A DNA stretch of 64,000 nt, from NCBI RefSeq assembly GCF_963678635.1, contig NC_087066.1, forward strand, positions 4,278,485 through 4,342,484, written 5' to 3'. Source of the DNA: Symsagittifera roscoffensis (taxonomy: Eukaryota; Xenacoelomorpha; Acoela; Convolutidae). Under the pieces are notes generated by a model that was not told the origin of the DNA, ran no database searches, and saw only the letters and a list, made by a program, of their open reading frames with translations. This document shows, one piece after another, positions 19,327 through 31,102 of the stretch. Every line of letters starts with the position of its first letter. Position 1 is the stretch's first letter. Made by a program: the position numbers and the translations under genes.

Positions 19327-21729
19327 AGAATCAGGTTGGCAACCCCGGCACAGTTGAAGGTGGTAGACAAGCTACTCAATCCGGGAGGAACGGGATTGCC
19401 AGATGCCGCTTACGAAGGCTCGAAATTGGCGGAAGATCCCAGGTACGGGAAGCCCCGTGGGAGTACCCAGCTGGCCAAAACCCTGGCAGTATATGATAGA
19501 GCAGACCCAGCTGCTGCGAGAGTAGTCATTGTGGCGGGATCAGACTTCGAAGGAACGTCTCCCAAGTTGTTCTGGCCGGAGACTTTGATATACTTTTTGC
19601 CAGGAGCTGAATTGAATCAGATGTTAACTCTGGTAGTGGCAATAAAGTCGGAGATGCCCTGTGAACCTGAACTGCTATTGTTTGCAGGGATGAATGATCA
19701 CCTGCACGCGATGGGACTTCTTGAGCAACTAAAGGGCGATGAAATTCCGACATCGAGGAAGATATGGGAAGCCATTCAAGCGTTGTTTGCGGCGATGAAT
19801 GAAGTGCAAGAGAATGTTGTCTCGAGATTCGGGTCCAAGACGAAGGTGGTGTTTACCACATCCCCTGGATACGCGAATATGCCACCCGCCCTACAGTTCG
19901 TGTACGCGGTCTTGATCCTGATAGCAGAAGGGAGTGAATGGCGGATTCTAATGGCAGCCCCCAATCGGGAGTTGGAGCCATCGAGCCTGAGACTTCGCAA
20001 GTCAGAATTGGCGGCGGCATGGGCGGATATATCTCATGCACTGAGGGGCTTTTATGGACTAGCCGACATCCTGATCGTATTAGACGAGGTGCTCTTGCTA
20101 GAGATATCGAACTTTGCCAGGCAGCTCAAGTTCAGCCCAGTCATCGGGGACGATCACCCGGCGATAAGCAAATTAACGGCCAGCCTGTGGTTTCGGAGTA
20201 TGGATGTAAAGATCACGAACTCCACCAGCAAGTCTAGAGGTCCCAGTAACGAGAGAAGAAATGTGGCCGAGACGGAAAAGCAATTAGGATCGTTGAAATA
20301 TCGTTTGACTCAAGAGAATGGCTGGTGGCCATTTTTGACACCAAGGTTGGAGAACGCCACGAATAAGACAAGGGAGGAAGCACCACTCCTCGTGAAGCAA
20401 GTCTGGAGTTTCCTAGAGAAGCAACTGGAGCTGGCCGAGGTAAGAGACATGACGGTGGCTAGATTTGTCTCGGCCGCCAATGAAGTGACAATCGCAGGGT
20501 TCTGGAGAGAGCACGCCAAAGGCGAATTGAAGACTCGGAGGTATTACGAGATTCTCAAGTTCTTGAGTCCTTGCTGGGAGAAGGAATTCTTGGCAGGAGT
20601 ATTCGGTACCACGGCGACTATCTTTGGAGCCTTCGTGCAGGAGATACTGGGCATGCCCATCAGCCTGCTCTTGGCCCTGTATTTGGTCTATCCCAGATAC
20701 TTGTTCAACATGGGTCCAGCATACATGTTTAGTCGGGGAGTGGAGACACTTCGAGTTGATGGGTACCTGGCACTAGTGCTCTTGACCCATGGGGAATTGG
20801 TGTCGTTTCATCGGTTAATGGAATATGGAGAACCTCTGTCTATGGGGAGAGTCCACACGAGCATTGAAACCAGCTCCTACAAGTGTGCCGCAGGGTTGAA
20901 GACACTGCTGGTGCAATACCTCATGATGCAGAATCGATACATGACGGGTGAAGATGAGAACCCAACCTCGAGAGAAGAATGGGAGAAGGCGAACAGAGGG
21001 ATGCCTCTGTTGACGGACCTGTGCCTGGCAATGAGGTCGGACCCAATGGGGATAATCCGAGGTCTAGAGGAGGTGGTGACCTGCATCTATGGTCAAGCAG
21101 TGACGTACGCGTTTCCAGATCCCCTGGTGATAACGTATCGTCACTCGGTGACGCACTTGAGTCTCATCAGCGTACTGGATGGTACAGCGCTGAATTGGTG
21201 TCAGCAGGAGGTGCTCAGGGCGCGTATGAGCAACACGGTACTCTTCGGAAAAGTGAAAGATGCCGAGATGATGGTGTGCAACTTCAGGGGACAAATGCAA
21301 TGTAGAATGGGAGGCAAGCGAGAGGGCCCCATTGAAATGTATCCAAAGTTTTGGAACCTAAACCCATTGACGGCCGACGGACGAGAAGTCTTGAGAATCC
21401 CCGCCTGGAAGGAGTGCTTTGCACTAGTCAAGAGGGAGCTGGAGGCCATAATGGAGAAAGAAATCCTACCAGCCACCATGCCTGAGTTCCCGACAGTCAG
21501 GAGGATGACCTTGGGAATGAATAGTCCCTTGGTGGTTCCCTCCATAATGGCGAAGATGATGACGGAGGAAACGCAGAGGCATTTCACGGATGGCTGGGAT
21601 CCCCTGTTCATCGGCTACACGGCGGCAGTCTACTTCCACATCAGCGAGATGAAGGTAAATTCGTGGACGACGCAAGCGAAAAGAGTAGAGGTTCGCAGCC
21701 CCCTGGATATGAAGTGCGGAAAGTCTTGA
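19297..21729 (+). CDS. ORF3 copy 2, upstream part (5'-truncated)
   Basis: This is homologous to 522-2880 of copy 1. The frame is open from 19297 but no initiator corresponds to the copy 1 start, since about 160 N-terminal residues are replaced by spacer sequence. The SGNH-like motifs are kept: the Ser codon of AGSDFE is at 19540, the Asn codon of GMNDH at 19693 and the His codon of GDDHP at 20155. The frame is lost near 21680, where an A-run has four bases instead of the five in copy 1, and it then runs to a false stop at 21729. Confidence 0.75.
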   Translation, partial: HLPTYIPKLQRIRLATPAQLKVVDKLLNPGGTGLPDAAYEGSKLAEDPRYGKPRGSTQLAKTLAVYDRADPAAARVVIVAGSDFEGTSPKLFWPETLIYFLPGAELNQMLTLVVAIKSEMPCEPELLLFAGMNDHLHAMGLLEQLKGDEIPTSRKIWEAIQALFAAMNEVQENVVSRFGSKTKVVFTTSPGYANMPPALQFVYAVLILIAEGSEWRILMAAPNRELEPSSLRLRKSELAAAWADISHALRGFYGLADILIVLDEVLLLEISNFARQLKFSPVIGDDHPAISKLTASLWFRSMDVKITNSTSKSRGPSNERRNVAETEKQLGSLKYRLTQENGWWPFLTPRLENATNKTREEAPLLVKQVWSFLEKQLELAEVRDMTVARFVSAANEVTIAGFWREHAKGELKTRRYYEILKFLSPCWEKEFLAGVFGTTATIFGAFVQEILGMPISLLLALYLVYPRYLFNMGPAYMFSRGVETLRVDGYLALVLLTHGELVSFHRLMEYGEPLSMGRVHTSIETSSYKCAAGLKTLLVQYLMMQNRYMTGEDENPTSREEWEKANRGMPLLTDLCLAMRSDPMGIIRGLEEVVTCIYGQAVTYAFPDPLVITYRHSVTHLSLISVLDGTALNWCQQEVLRARMSNTVLFGKVKDAEMMVCNFRGQMQCRMGGKREGPIEMYPKFWNLNPLTADGREVLRIPAWKECFALVKRELEAIMEKEILPATMPEFPTVRRMTLGMNSPLVVPSIMAKMMTEETQRHFTDGWDPLFIGYTAAVYFHISEMKVNSWTTQAKRVEVRSPLDMKCGKS

Positions 21730-24700
21730 GGACTCTTGAGAAGGAAGGACTTGAGAATATGCTACCCATATGGGATGATGGCAGGATGATCGTGATGGAG
21801 GGGCACGTCGCATTGGTGGACGAAATGAAATTTGCCACGAGAAAATACAAGGCACCCTATGGCTTGGAACAAGTAGAAGTGACACAGGAGGGAACAGAAC
21901 TAGATGCAGCAGGTCAACTGCATGTAGCCCTGACGGAATATAAAAAGCTGGATCCTACGACACCGTCACCACTGTCTGTAGACACGCCTGGAGACAAGAG
22001 GAGTGGACCTGTTGAGGATCGATTCAAAAAAATTCTCGAGAGAAGAAGAAATGAATCAGAGGAAGAGAGTATGGATGAAACTCTCAGTGAAGCTGGAGAA
22101 GACATGGAGGTGGGGAATACGCCTGAACCAGGGCCATCAGGGGAGGAACTCACCACTCAAGAGCTGTTGAAAGACTTGAGCGAAGAGAATTGGGCAGATA
22201 CTGCCACCCCACCTCTGAACCCGTCCCCGCGGAAGAACCTAGAGTTGCCATTGGCAGGTGAGACCTTCAATATGGGGATGTTACTCTTGAGCTCGGAGGA
22301 AAGGGAGAAGAACACGTTCGAAGGGAACAGGGACATATTCTTGGGATCTCTCGAGGATGACGCTTGGCAGGAATTCCTGGGGGAATTCAATCGAGAAGTG
22401 GGCAGCGAGACGACGCTGGACAAGTTCAAGAAGGAACTGTGGGACGCAGTAGTGAGATTCGGGGAACCGCTCCTGATAGGAACGGGCCTGGATGAGAAAG
22501 CAAGAAAAGAGCTGCTGAACAAGCTAGTGGAGCTGAGGAACGCACGATCGAAGACTAGAAAAGAGAAATGTGAGGACAGCTCTACTCTGAAACAAAAAAC
22601 TGTGGATAAAATGGTTGATGATATAAAAAGGGATAAGGTTGGGACTAGTAATATGATTAAAAGTACTAATATCCTTAAGGCTCGAGCAGGGGGGAGGCAA
22701 GAGTTGGAAGGAGTGGATGGAGAGGTCGAATCAATGATGATAGCCACAACACCCTCGAGCAGAGATGTGAAGACTCGCAAGAGGAAGAGAGAAGTGGAAG
22801 GATGGGGTAGTCCTTCAGTGGATGCTGTTTCGGAAGGAAACTTGAGAGAGACGGCGCCCATCGTTTTGGCCCGATGCAAGACGGCGGCATACAAGAACAG
22901 CTCGGAGCTCAGGAAACCACTTGAAGTAGAAAAGGAAATAGAGGTTTCCACCAGTTCGACGTCAGAAGAAGACTTCAAGCCTCAGAAGGTAAACGTGAAG
23001 AGAGGTTCAACGAACGGACAGGTAGGGGAAGTGGAGATCGGCAAAGAATGGATCTCGAAGGCACATCAGGACATGGGCAAACAAGTGACGAGTGATCCAT
23101 TGGAGAGGAACAAGACGAGGAACACTTCCCGGACGTGGTGGGTGGCCCTCGAAACATTGAAGGAAATGGAGGACTGCTTGAAGAAGTTGGACAGTGGAAT
23201 AGCTCGCAGGCGACGCAATTGGGCCACCCAGCAAAAAGCCGAGGTTAATAAGATAGAGATGGCAAGTCATCTGAAGAGGTCCTGGCAGAGTTTGTTGAAG
23301 GATCATTTTGAAGAGGCGATGAGAACATTCTCATCAGCACCGCCACTAATGGCGAATCCCTTCGTTAGAACTGCGGGACAATTAATGTTCACCTGGAGTC
23401 TGGTGGGAATAGAGTTGGAGACATTGACCTCGTATGACAGGCTGAAGTTGGGAAGCAAGAAGCTAGAGGTGTATCAGGCACTGATGCAACACGTGGCCAG
23501 GGACAATTCAGGCTTGAGCCTGGCTAGAAGAAAAGATGCCACATGTTTCTTGAGATGGACAATGTCAATGATGTCTGATAGCACCATCCTGGCATGCCAC
23601 CAGAGAGCAAGTGGAAGTAAAACCATGGAGAGAAGAGTCTCAACGATCATCTTGAACGTATATCAGAGTACAGGAATAGAGAAAGAAGATGGTTCCAGAC
23701 TATCCTTAGAGAACCATCGAAAGCTGGACGAGGTACGGAGGTTCTCTAATAAGAAGTTCGAGGAAGAACATGATGTTCACCGTAACCTGGCCTCGTCAGA
23801 ACAGTACTCGAGACTCAGTGAGAAGGGGGAATACCAATATGTGTCTGGAGTGATGGGAATAGCCTACAATCCCTTCTTAGACTCGGAAGCTGGAGGAGCC
23901 CACAGAAACCATGAGGTAGCGGAGCTACTGAAGTTTTGGACAGAAAGAATAATGGAAATAGACGCGGTGGAAAAAGAGGGGCCGAGCCTGGGCCTGATTC
24001 TTGAGAAAACACCAGAGGTGATAAGCATACCGCGCTCAAACAAGAGAGTTGAAGTGAACATGGGCGGTGGAAATGGCTTGTTAACCACGAACTTGGGAGT
24101 GATATGGAAGCTACTAAGACCCTCCTGGTGTCCACATCCCCATGCAAGTCTAATCGAGGAAACCACAGAGCGAGTGAGGTTAGCACCAACGGAAGATGAA
24201 GATCTGGCGAAGTTGAGTGTGCTACATAAGCTAATCACGCCCCAGATGCAAGAGCCAAGCGAAAGGACGAGCGACCCCGGGTCAGCAAAGAAATTGGAGC
24301 CGGGTAGCTGTCTGGATTCGACGTGTGGGAACGGAGAGCACATCTGCGATGGACGGTCATGCGTCAGAATACTGTCGTTTCAAAAAGAAGACCTGGTCAC
24401 TTGGTTCGAAGACATCACAGAAAGGGAGAAAAGTGAAGTGCAGATAATAGCGGAATGTTACGCGAGAACCACGGTGAATATAGCGACAGCTCTCGGATTC
24501 TTCTCGAGAATGTGTGGTCTGCAGGCACTGGAGAGACTGGAGTCTGAACATCATTTAGTGACGGCGTTGAGCGTAGAATCATGGCCCGGGGTGTTGCAGG
24601 TGACTCAAAAACACATCCGGAGCTGGAAGGTTGGTCTTGAGGCGGAAATGGGATTTCCCATGAGCGAAGCTTATGGCTTGCCATTGAACGCGAAATCGCT

Positions 24701-25895
24701 GATAGGGTCAATGATGGCCAACTTGTGCGGAAGTCACTACCCGCTACACATGGCGATGGTGGAAGTGTCCAGCCAGAGAATACTGGTGGACAAGGCCTTC
24801 TCAGTGCCCAAGTGCGTGAGGTTGGCTCGGATGTCGCATCACTCGCATAAGTTGTTGAGAAAAATCAAAGGGACAGTACCAAAAGAATTGAGAGATGACT
24901 TAAGCGAAATCTGGGGAGAAGATCTTCTGAAGTTGGAAAGAGAAAACACGAGCGATCACGAGAGACAAAACGTGATCGGGAGACCTGTGGGAAGTACTCC
25001 GAACCTGGAAGACAACGACACGATGCACGAGAAAATGATGGAGCTTGAGCCTCTCTTGGAAGCCTCAGGGGAGCGTAATCTCAGGAGCATTGGGATCTCT
25101 CATGGGGAATGCCCATGCCACTGTTTGGCACAAACGGTGTGGTATCCAGATCACAAGAACCTTTGCCTGGTGTGGGATGTGGAAGAGATTCGGTCGATCG
25201 GACTACCGGATCACCGGCAGAAGGTGACGCTCTTAGTAGTGAGTACGATGTTAGCTCTGAGATGGATAGAAGAGAATATAACGAAGTATCGGGAGGCGAC
25301 GACGCCAACGGCTGAGTCAATATACGCGATAGACTACAGCAGGAGACTCGAGTTGTTTGAGACTGCGTGCAAAGTATTCGCCATACCGACGGAAGTCAGG
25401 CACGTATGGAGTCGCTTGAGGTACTTTCCATGGTTTCGGGCGACACTGACGTCTTGGTTGTACATGACAACGAAAGATCACATGAGAAAACATCAAAAAG
25501 AGTATCGACAGTTCCAGGCCGAGATTGGGCCGGAAGCTTTCAAGAGACCCCTGCTAACCCATCGTAATGCGATCACGACAGGATGGAAAAGAGTGGGTAA
25601 GATGTCTAGAGACAATACCAAAGCGAGGGAGTCGATACTAGAGGAAGACCTGGCGAAGAACGTGAGCTTGAGCCTGCACAACTCCTTTTGCTTGAACCGA
25701 GAAGCTAGGGTGAAGGCACTACCCAACCAAGCAAAGAGATTGCAGGAGCAGAGAGAATGGATGCGATCCTATGAACAGCTGAAGGCTTGGGAGGAGATTG
25801 TGATTAGTTCCGATGATGAAGAGGAACTGTTGAGACAGTTTGCCGCATCTAGCACTTCAGGATGCAGTACCTCCAAGGCGAAGAGCACGAGATGA
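21681..25895 (+). CDS. ORF3 copy 2, downstream part
   Basis: This is a continuous frame of about 1,404 codons from the A-run indel to the natural stop. It includes the region where copy 1 is broken (G-run near 23981, four Gs here). It carries the acidic linker, the basic KTRKRKRE patch, the Cys-rich patch and the C-terminal SUMO-interaction-like motif described for copy 1. Each copy is thus interrupted once, at different places, in homopolymers. That pattern suits sequencing error as well as early decay. Confidence 0.75.
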   Translation, partial: KSRGSQPPGYEVRKVLRTLEKEGLENMLPIWDDGRMIVMEGHVALVDEMKFATRKYKAPYGLEQVEVTQEGTELDAAGQLHVALTEYKKLDPTTPSPLSVDTPGDKRSGPVEDRFKKILERRRNESEEESMDETLSEAGEDMEVGNTPEPGPSGEELTTQELLKDLSEENWADTATPPLNPSPRKNLELPLAGETFNMGMLLLSSEEREKNTFEGNRDIFLGSLEDDAWQEFLGEFNREVGSETTLDKFKKELWDAVVRFGEPLLIGTGLDEKARKELLNKLVELRNARSKTRKEKCEDSSTLKQKTVDKMVDDIKRDKVGTSNMIKSTNILKARAGGRQELEGVDGEVESMMIATTPSSRDVKTRKRKREVEGWGSPSVDAVSEGNLRETAPIVLARCKTAAYKNSSELRKPLEVEKEIEVSTSSTSEEDFKPQKVNVKRGSTNGQVGEVEIGKEWISKAHQDMGKQVTSDPLERNKTRNTSRTWWVALETLKEMEDCLKKLDSGIARRRRNWATQQKAEVNKIEMASHLKRSWQSLLKDHFEEAMRTFSSAPPLMANPFVRTAGQLMFTWSLVGIELETLTSYDRLKLGSKKLEVYQALMQHVARDNSGLSLARRKDATCFLRWTMSMMSDSTILACHQRASGSKTMERRVSTIILNVYQSTGIEKEDGSRLSLENHRKLDEVRRFSNKKFEEEHDVHRNLASSEQYSRLSEKGEYQYVSGVMGIAYNPFLDSEAGGAHRNHEVAELLKFWTERIMEIDAVEKEGPSLGLILEKTPEVISIPRSNKRVEVNMGGGNGLLTTNLGVIWKLLRPSWCPHPHASLIEETTERVRLAPTEDEDLAKLSVLHKLITPQMQEPSERTSDPGSAKKLEPGSCLDSTCGNGEHICDGRSCVRILSFQKEDLVTWFEDITEREKSEVQIIAECYARTTVNIATALGFFSRMCGLQALERLESEHHLVTALSVESWPGVLQVTQKHIRSWKVGLEAEMGFPMSEAYGLPLNAKSLIGSMMANLCGSHYPLHMAMVEVSSQRILVDKAFSVPKCVRLARMSHHSHKLLRKIKGTVPKELRDDLSEIWGEDLLKLERENTSDHERQNVIGRPVGSTPNLEDNDTMHEKMMELEPLLEASGERNLRSIGISHGECPCHCLAQTVWYPDHKNLCLVWDVEEIRSIGLPDHRQKVTLLVVSTMLALRWIEENITKYREATTPTAESIYAIDYSRRLELFETACKVFAIPTEVRHVWSRLRYFPWFRATLTSWLYMTTKDHMRKHQKEYRQFQAEIGPEAFKRPLLTHRNAITTGWKRVGKMSRDNTKARESILEEDLAKNVSLSLHNSFCLNREARVKALPNQAKRLQEQREWMRSYEQLKAWEEIVISSDDEEELLRQFAASSTSGCSTSKAKSTR

Positions 25896-27247
25896 ATGGG
25901 CAAATCGGATGGATCTTGAGTCTTGAGAGGGAAGGGGGGCTTGAGCGTGGATCCGAGTGAAACTTGGATTCACGAAAAAGAAATTTTAACAAAGCAAATA
26001 TTGTTACTAATATACTATATTTATTATATAAATCGAAGTGCTGCATGACAATTTCCTGATTGAATAGGACAAAAGAGATTTTAAAATGATTGGCTTGAAA
26101 AGCGAAAATTCAAGGGTGCAGGTGTATGCAGATTTTGGTTGCTGTTTAGCAATAGTGTGAAAATTTTAAATGGCTGTGAATTTTGGGGTGTAGATAAGCT
26201 TAAATCTGCTGCAAACTTCTGTAAATGACCACTGGCACTGTATCTTGAGCAACACTCGGTTTTTTTGGGACTCACTGGTAGAAGACAGCGCGCGATGAGG
26301 ACATCGATCTCGAGTCCGGGGAGTATGTGCCAGTCGGTCATATTTGGAAGTTTGACCTTGAGAGAAGCAAAAAACACTTGATTTTGGAGTGAAATTTAAT
26401 TTTTCAAAATTTCGAATGGAACCTGTCATGCACGATTTTCTCGCGAGAACTGAAAATCAGAAAAAGAGATCAGAACAATTTCAGAACAATTGAGTCAAAA
26501 ACGCGGGAAAGTCGCAAGAAAAAGCAGTAGGAAATTGCTATTCGCAATTTCCATCACTATAATAATCGAGAGTAGAGCTGTCCCATCTGTGACAGAGACG
26601 AGAGCATTCCCTCGAATTGGATTATAACGACTGGAGTATTATTCGGAACTGGACTAGAGTGAACCTTCGGTGGAAAGGTGGACAGCTTGAGTGTCCTAAT
26701 GGTTCACAAGAAAACTATTGTCTAGAGTATAAACTCGTTCTCATTGTTAAAACTATAAAACATTTAGTTACGTTATTTAGTTACGTTATTTAATTCTTGA
26801 GTTAGTTACCGACTGGATTATTTCCCACTTCTTGAGCGTGCTACTATGTGAGTACAAATTTAAATTCCTAGAGTGTGTTTTATAATTGTTATGTTGAGGT
26901 AAGGCGAGTTTTAGGTTGATCCATCTGAAATGGATCAAAGTTACACTGTCTAATAAAAAGTAACTTAACGGATTGTTCCAACCCGGTTTTTAACGGCGTT
27001 CATGTATTTTGGGTATCTAGAGACCTAAGTATGGGGACGTTTCTAATTCTAGAGTGGGGGGATATTTTAGTAGTAGCCTTTAAGCTGTAACGGGTCGTAG
27101 TCTCATGTCACAAGCGAACCGAACTGGCTCCGACCGTTCTTGAGGTAGAAAAACACAAGAGATAGTGTCCCTGACCCTTGAGCCAGTGGTTATAGGGCCT
27201 ATTTTTCTTAAGCCTCATGTGTGACTGCAGTAGACGAATGTTACAGA
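25896..27247 (+). other. Non-coding 3' region with purine tract and putative LTR (copy 2)
   Basis: This matches 7093-8440, including the purine run after the ORF3 stop, TATAAA and AATAAA. The main difference is a short tandem of ATTTAGTTACGTT near 26765-26790 in place of ATTAGACTC in copy 1. Confidence 0.45.
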
Positions 27248-27606
27248 GGTTACAGTCAGGAGTCCCTTCATCACATATTCCAGTCAAAATCCTTCGTATT
27301 TTCTGGATATGGAAGTGATAATTATAAAAAGGAGATAATAAGTGATGATGTCTTTACAATTGAACCAATGTCTTTACAATTATCCCCAAAACCATCCTCT
27401 CTGCAAATAATCACTTCATAAACAGAAGTTTTGGTGCTCTGAATAACTCTTTGTTTCGACTTATTAATACATTTTACCACTCAAGAATACGAACTATTTC
27501 CCCCAATCTAAACGTTAATTTTAAAGCTAATATGTTTTGTAAAGATGGTATTCATTTTTCTTTTTATGGTAATAAACTTTTCAGTTTATTGCTCGCTCTT
27601 GTTTAA
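27248..27606 (+). pseudogene. SGNH-like fragment with upstream extension and 14-bp direct repeat (copy 2)
   Basis: 27248-27363 is unique to copy 2. Frames here give a Ser/Tyr-rich stretch (SKSFVFSGYGSDN, then EIISDDVFTI) that appears to be the missing upstream part of the SGNH-like frame at 27373-27606. ATGTCTTTACAATT occurs twice, separated by GAACCA (about 27348-27381), and shifts the frame. The direct repeat looks like the footprint of an excised or deleted insertion. Confidence 0.45.
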
Positions 27607-27628
27607 TGATAAACTTGATAGACAGTTT

Positions 27629-27654
27629 AATGATAAACTTTTCAGTTTATCATT
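27629..27654. repeat. Perfect 10-bp inverted repeat (copy 2)
   Basis: This has the same arms and loop as 8826-8851. Confidence 0.85.
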
Positions 27655-27772
27655 ATTTCACCGGCAATTATTACGATGAAATAATGATTACGTAATAACA
27701 GATGTAAGAATGTGATTGGTTAAAAATTTCTAACATGTTCTTTGATCATTTTATTGTAAATAAAAAATTTTA

Positions 27773-27815
27773 TATCCTGACGATGCACAAAATGTGCGAA
27801 AACGTTTGAATTAAC
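27773..27815 (+). ncRNA. Hammerhead-ribozyme-like motif (copy 2)
   Basis: CTGACGA begins at 27777. The motif is identical in core and stems to the copy 1 motif at 8970-9012. Confidence 0.45.
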
Positions 27816-27899
27816 AATTTTTAAAAATTCTTATTAAATTGTATAAATTCACCATAAATTAATCCTCCTCGCTGCCAAATTATGGCCGACTAAACGTAC

Positions 27900-30898
27900 T
27901 GCCATATTTGCAAACGCCACCTCCGAAAAGGAGGCATATGGTTTGTCATTTGCAAAACTTACATCCATGTCTCATGTAGCGGGCTACAGAGCAGCAAATT
28001 TTGTTACGATGGGTTCTCCTGCATACAATGCACCCCTAGGAACTTTGCAAAAGAGCCCAACTCCACCAACAGACGAACAAGCACAGCACAACAAGAAACA
28101 TCACCGGCAACCCTGAAACAAACGTACTGCCCAACGCAACACAATCTTATCCATCAACCCAGCAATAACTACAGCCCCCTTCGACCGCTGGAAACTTATC
28201 GACCAAGAACTTGAAATAAAAATAAACGACATAAATGAAAATGTTGTTTACTGGAAACCGCGCCTCATAATTCTAAGCAAGAACAAGCCCGGTTTCCAAT
28301 TCAAAGAATTACTGAATCAGCAGAAGAAACACCAAATTCTAACGTCGAGATGAAAGCAGCAAGGATTCTCCCACATCTGCTGCTTCCCAAACCTAAATCA
28401 GAAACAAACGGATTGAGTTCTAAAACATTAAGCCGCCGCATAAATTGAAAGAAGCAATGCCTATCAGACGAACTTTTCACCGAATAGACAGCTTTCCAAA
28501 ATAGACATCCAGAACAGAAGAAGTCCGAAGTAAACGAGGAAGTTAAGCAATTCGATAAACTAATGAGTACAGGCACTATATCTGCCGTTATTGCCCGCCT
28601 TTTAAACAAAAAAACAAAAGGAGTACTTCCCCTAAACGAAGTCATTGAAGGAAAAACAAACCTTAGTATCCTGAAACAAAAAACACCCTCAAGCCAAAAC
28701 AGCGAACACTACCTATATAACTGAAGTAAGTGAAGACACAATGCCAAACCACTCCTGTATATTCGAACAAATGAACGCCAAGATAGTTCGAAAATCAACC
28801 ATGAAAATGCACGGAAGCCACGGTCCCTCAAGTCCAGATGCATGCGAATGGAGAAGGATATTAGCTCACTTCAACCAGGCATCCATTGAGCTTTGCAAAA
28901 GAATTGCTAAACTATCCTATACAATAGCAAGTAAAGTTCTCCCCCATGAAAAACTAACGGCGTACAACTCGTGTCGCCTAATACCTCTGGACAAAAATCC
29001 AGGGGTACGGCCCAATGGTATAGGCGACGTACTGAGAAGAATAATTGGCAAAACAATCACCCAATCTATAAAATCAGACCGCAAAAACCTTGGAAAGAAA
29101 TTCCAACTCAATTTAAGCCAGAAGTGAGGTATCGAGTATGCTATCCACAGCTTGCGGAAGGAGTTTGAGAAACCGGAAAGGGATGCCATACTACTTATTG
29201 ATGCAGAAAATGCCTACGACTCGCTGAATAGAGATATTGCTCTAAAAAATGTTGAAATCTTTTATCCGGCACGACATCATGCACTGGTTAACTCATATAA
29301 ACATCCCTCAAATCTATATGTCAAAAACACGGTTCTGACATCTACCAAAGGCACAACGCAAGGTGATCCTCTCGCAATGGCTATGTACGGAATTGGGATA
29401 ATCCCAATGATTGAGCTCCTGCAAAACCAAATGTCACCCAAATATGGTACGCAGATGATGGAAGCGCTGCAGATGATCTTAAGAGTCTCCGCGCATTACC
29501 GGACAACCTGGATGTGCACGGAAAGGCTGTCCGATACAATGTGAAGCCTTCCAAGTGTCAACAAATAGAAAAAAAAAACGTCAAGACAGCGCCATAAAAG
29601 TATTCGAAGGCACAAATATTACAACGGTAGACGGTTTTAGAGTCCTTGGATCGGTTATAGGAACACCATCAGCAAGCGTTAAATACATGAAAAGCGATAT
29701 TGAAAAGACAGCTACCCAAATTGAAAAGCTTTCCAAAATAGCTAAAACATCACCACAAAATGCGTATTCTTGCTACACAAAGGGAGTTCAAAATATTTTA
29801 ACCTTTCAAACCAGAGCAACTCCGGAAGCATTGAAGAAAATGGATGAAATTGAGAAAAAAGTAAGACAGCAGCTACTTCTTAGTATTACTGTTAAAAACT
29901 ATATAGCCGATGAACATCGCAACTTTTTTGCACTACCACTAAGAATGGGAGGATAAGACTTCCTCAGTAACACGGACTTTTCCAGAAATTATGAGTGGTC
30001 ACAAGCCACTTCTGATCCGTTAGAAAACAGTGATCCAGAAATAGCAGAAACGGAACAAACTCTGATAAGTAGAAACATCAAAACTGAGAGACAGAACATC
30101 ACACTCTCAAAAAAGGCTAAAATTATGGAAAATTGCTTATCAGAAAAAAAACTGACGGTAAATCTAGCGTCACAGAAAGGAGCATTAAATTGGCTAAGCG
30201 TGCTATCCTTAAAAAATACAATTTTTTTCTCAACAAATCAGAGTTTAAAGATAGAATACATCTGAGATATGGATGGGAACCACCAAACACCCCACATACA
30301 TGCCCATGTGGACAACCGTTCACACTGACCCACTCTCTACACTGTCCCCCAAAGGTGGATACACTCACCTAAGACATAATGAAATTCGCGATACCTTTGC
30401 GACACTCCTGGACCAAGTATGCCATGATAATGAAATAGAGCCGAAACTTCAATCGTTGGAAGGCGAAAGCTTTCACAACAAAACAAGCAATACTGAAAAT
30501 GACGCTCGACTTGACATCAAGGCAAATGGACTCTGGGGAGGCCGATTCAGCCAAACTTTTTTGACGTGAAAATTTTCAACGCCCATGCTAAATCCCGCCC
30601 TAAAATTACATCTGACCCTTACAAATATCATGAGATGGTCAAAACATTAAAACACTAACAAAGAATTCCGTATGTGGAACACAGCAGCTTTGTTCCTCTT
30701 GTTTTTGCGTTTACTGGAGGAGCAGCACCAGGCTCTACAAAAACCATCCAGAAACTAGCTGAGAAACTAAACAAGAAATGGAACGAATCAAACTCGGACA
30801 CAATAAACTTTATAAGAACAAAATTAAGTTTTGCACTTCTGAGGAGTTCAATTCTCTGCCTTAGGGGGTGCAAAAATCTTAAAACACATCAAACATAG
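27900..30898 (+). pseudogene. Decayed RT mobile element, plus strand (copy 2)
   Basis: This is the counterpart of 9097-12095 with the same order: PHD-like finger, RT fingers, palm, WYADD (29445-29459), Cys/His C-terminal module and final TGG motif. The inactivating breaks I compared are shared between copies. It was therefore dead before the duplication. Confidence 0.7.
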
Positions 30899-31102
30899 AC
30901 AATTCTATCTGTGCTAAAATCAAGGAGGGTAGATTTTAACTGACAATTCTCTTGATGCATTAATATCGACTTGATTTATTCATAAAATTTTGCCGATGTA
31001 TTTACATAGCGTTGATACGGCCCTATTCAACCTGTGCACTTACCGTCGCATGAAGGAAGGGCCCATTTTAATTGACTTTTTTTACAATTGAACCGGATAC
31101 GT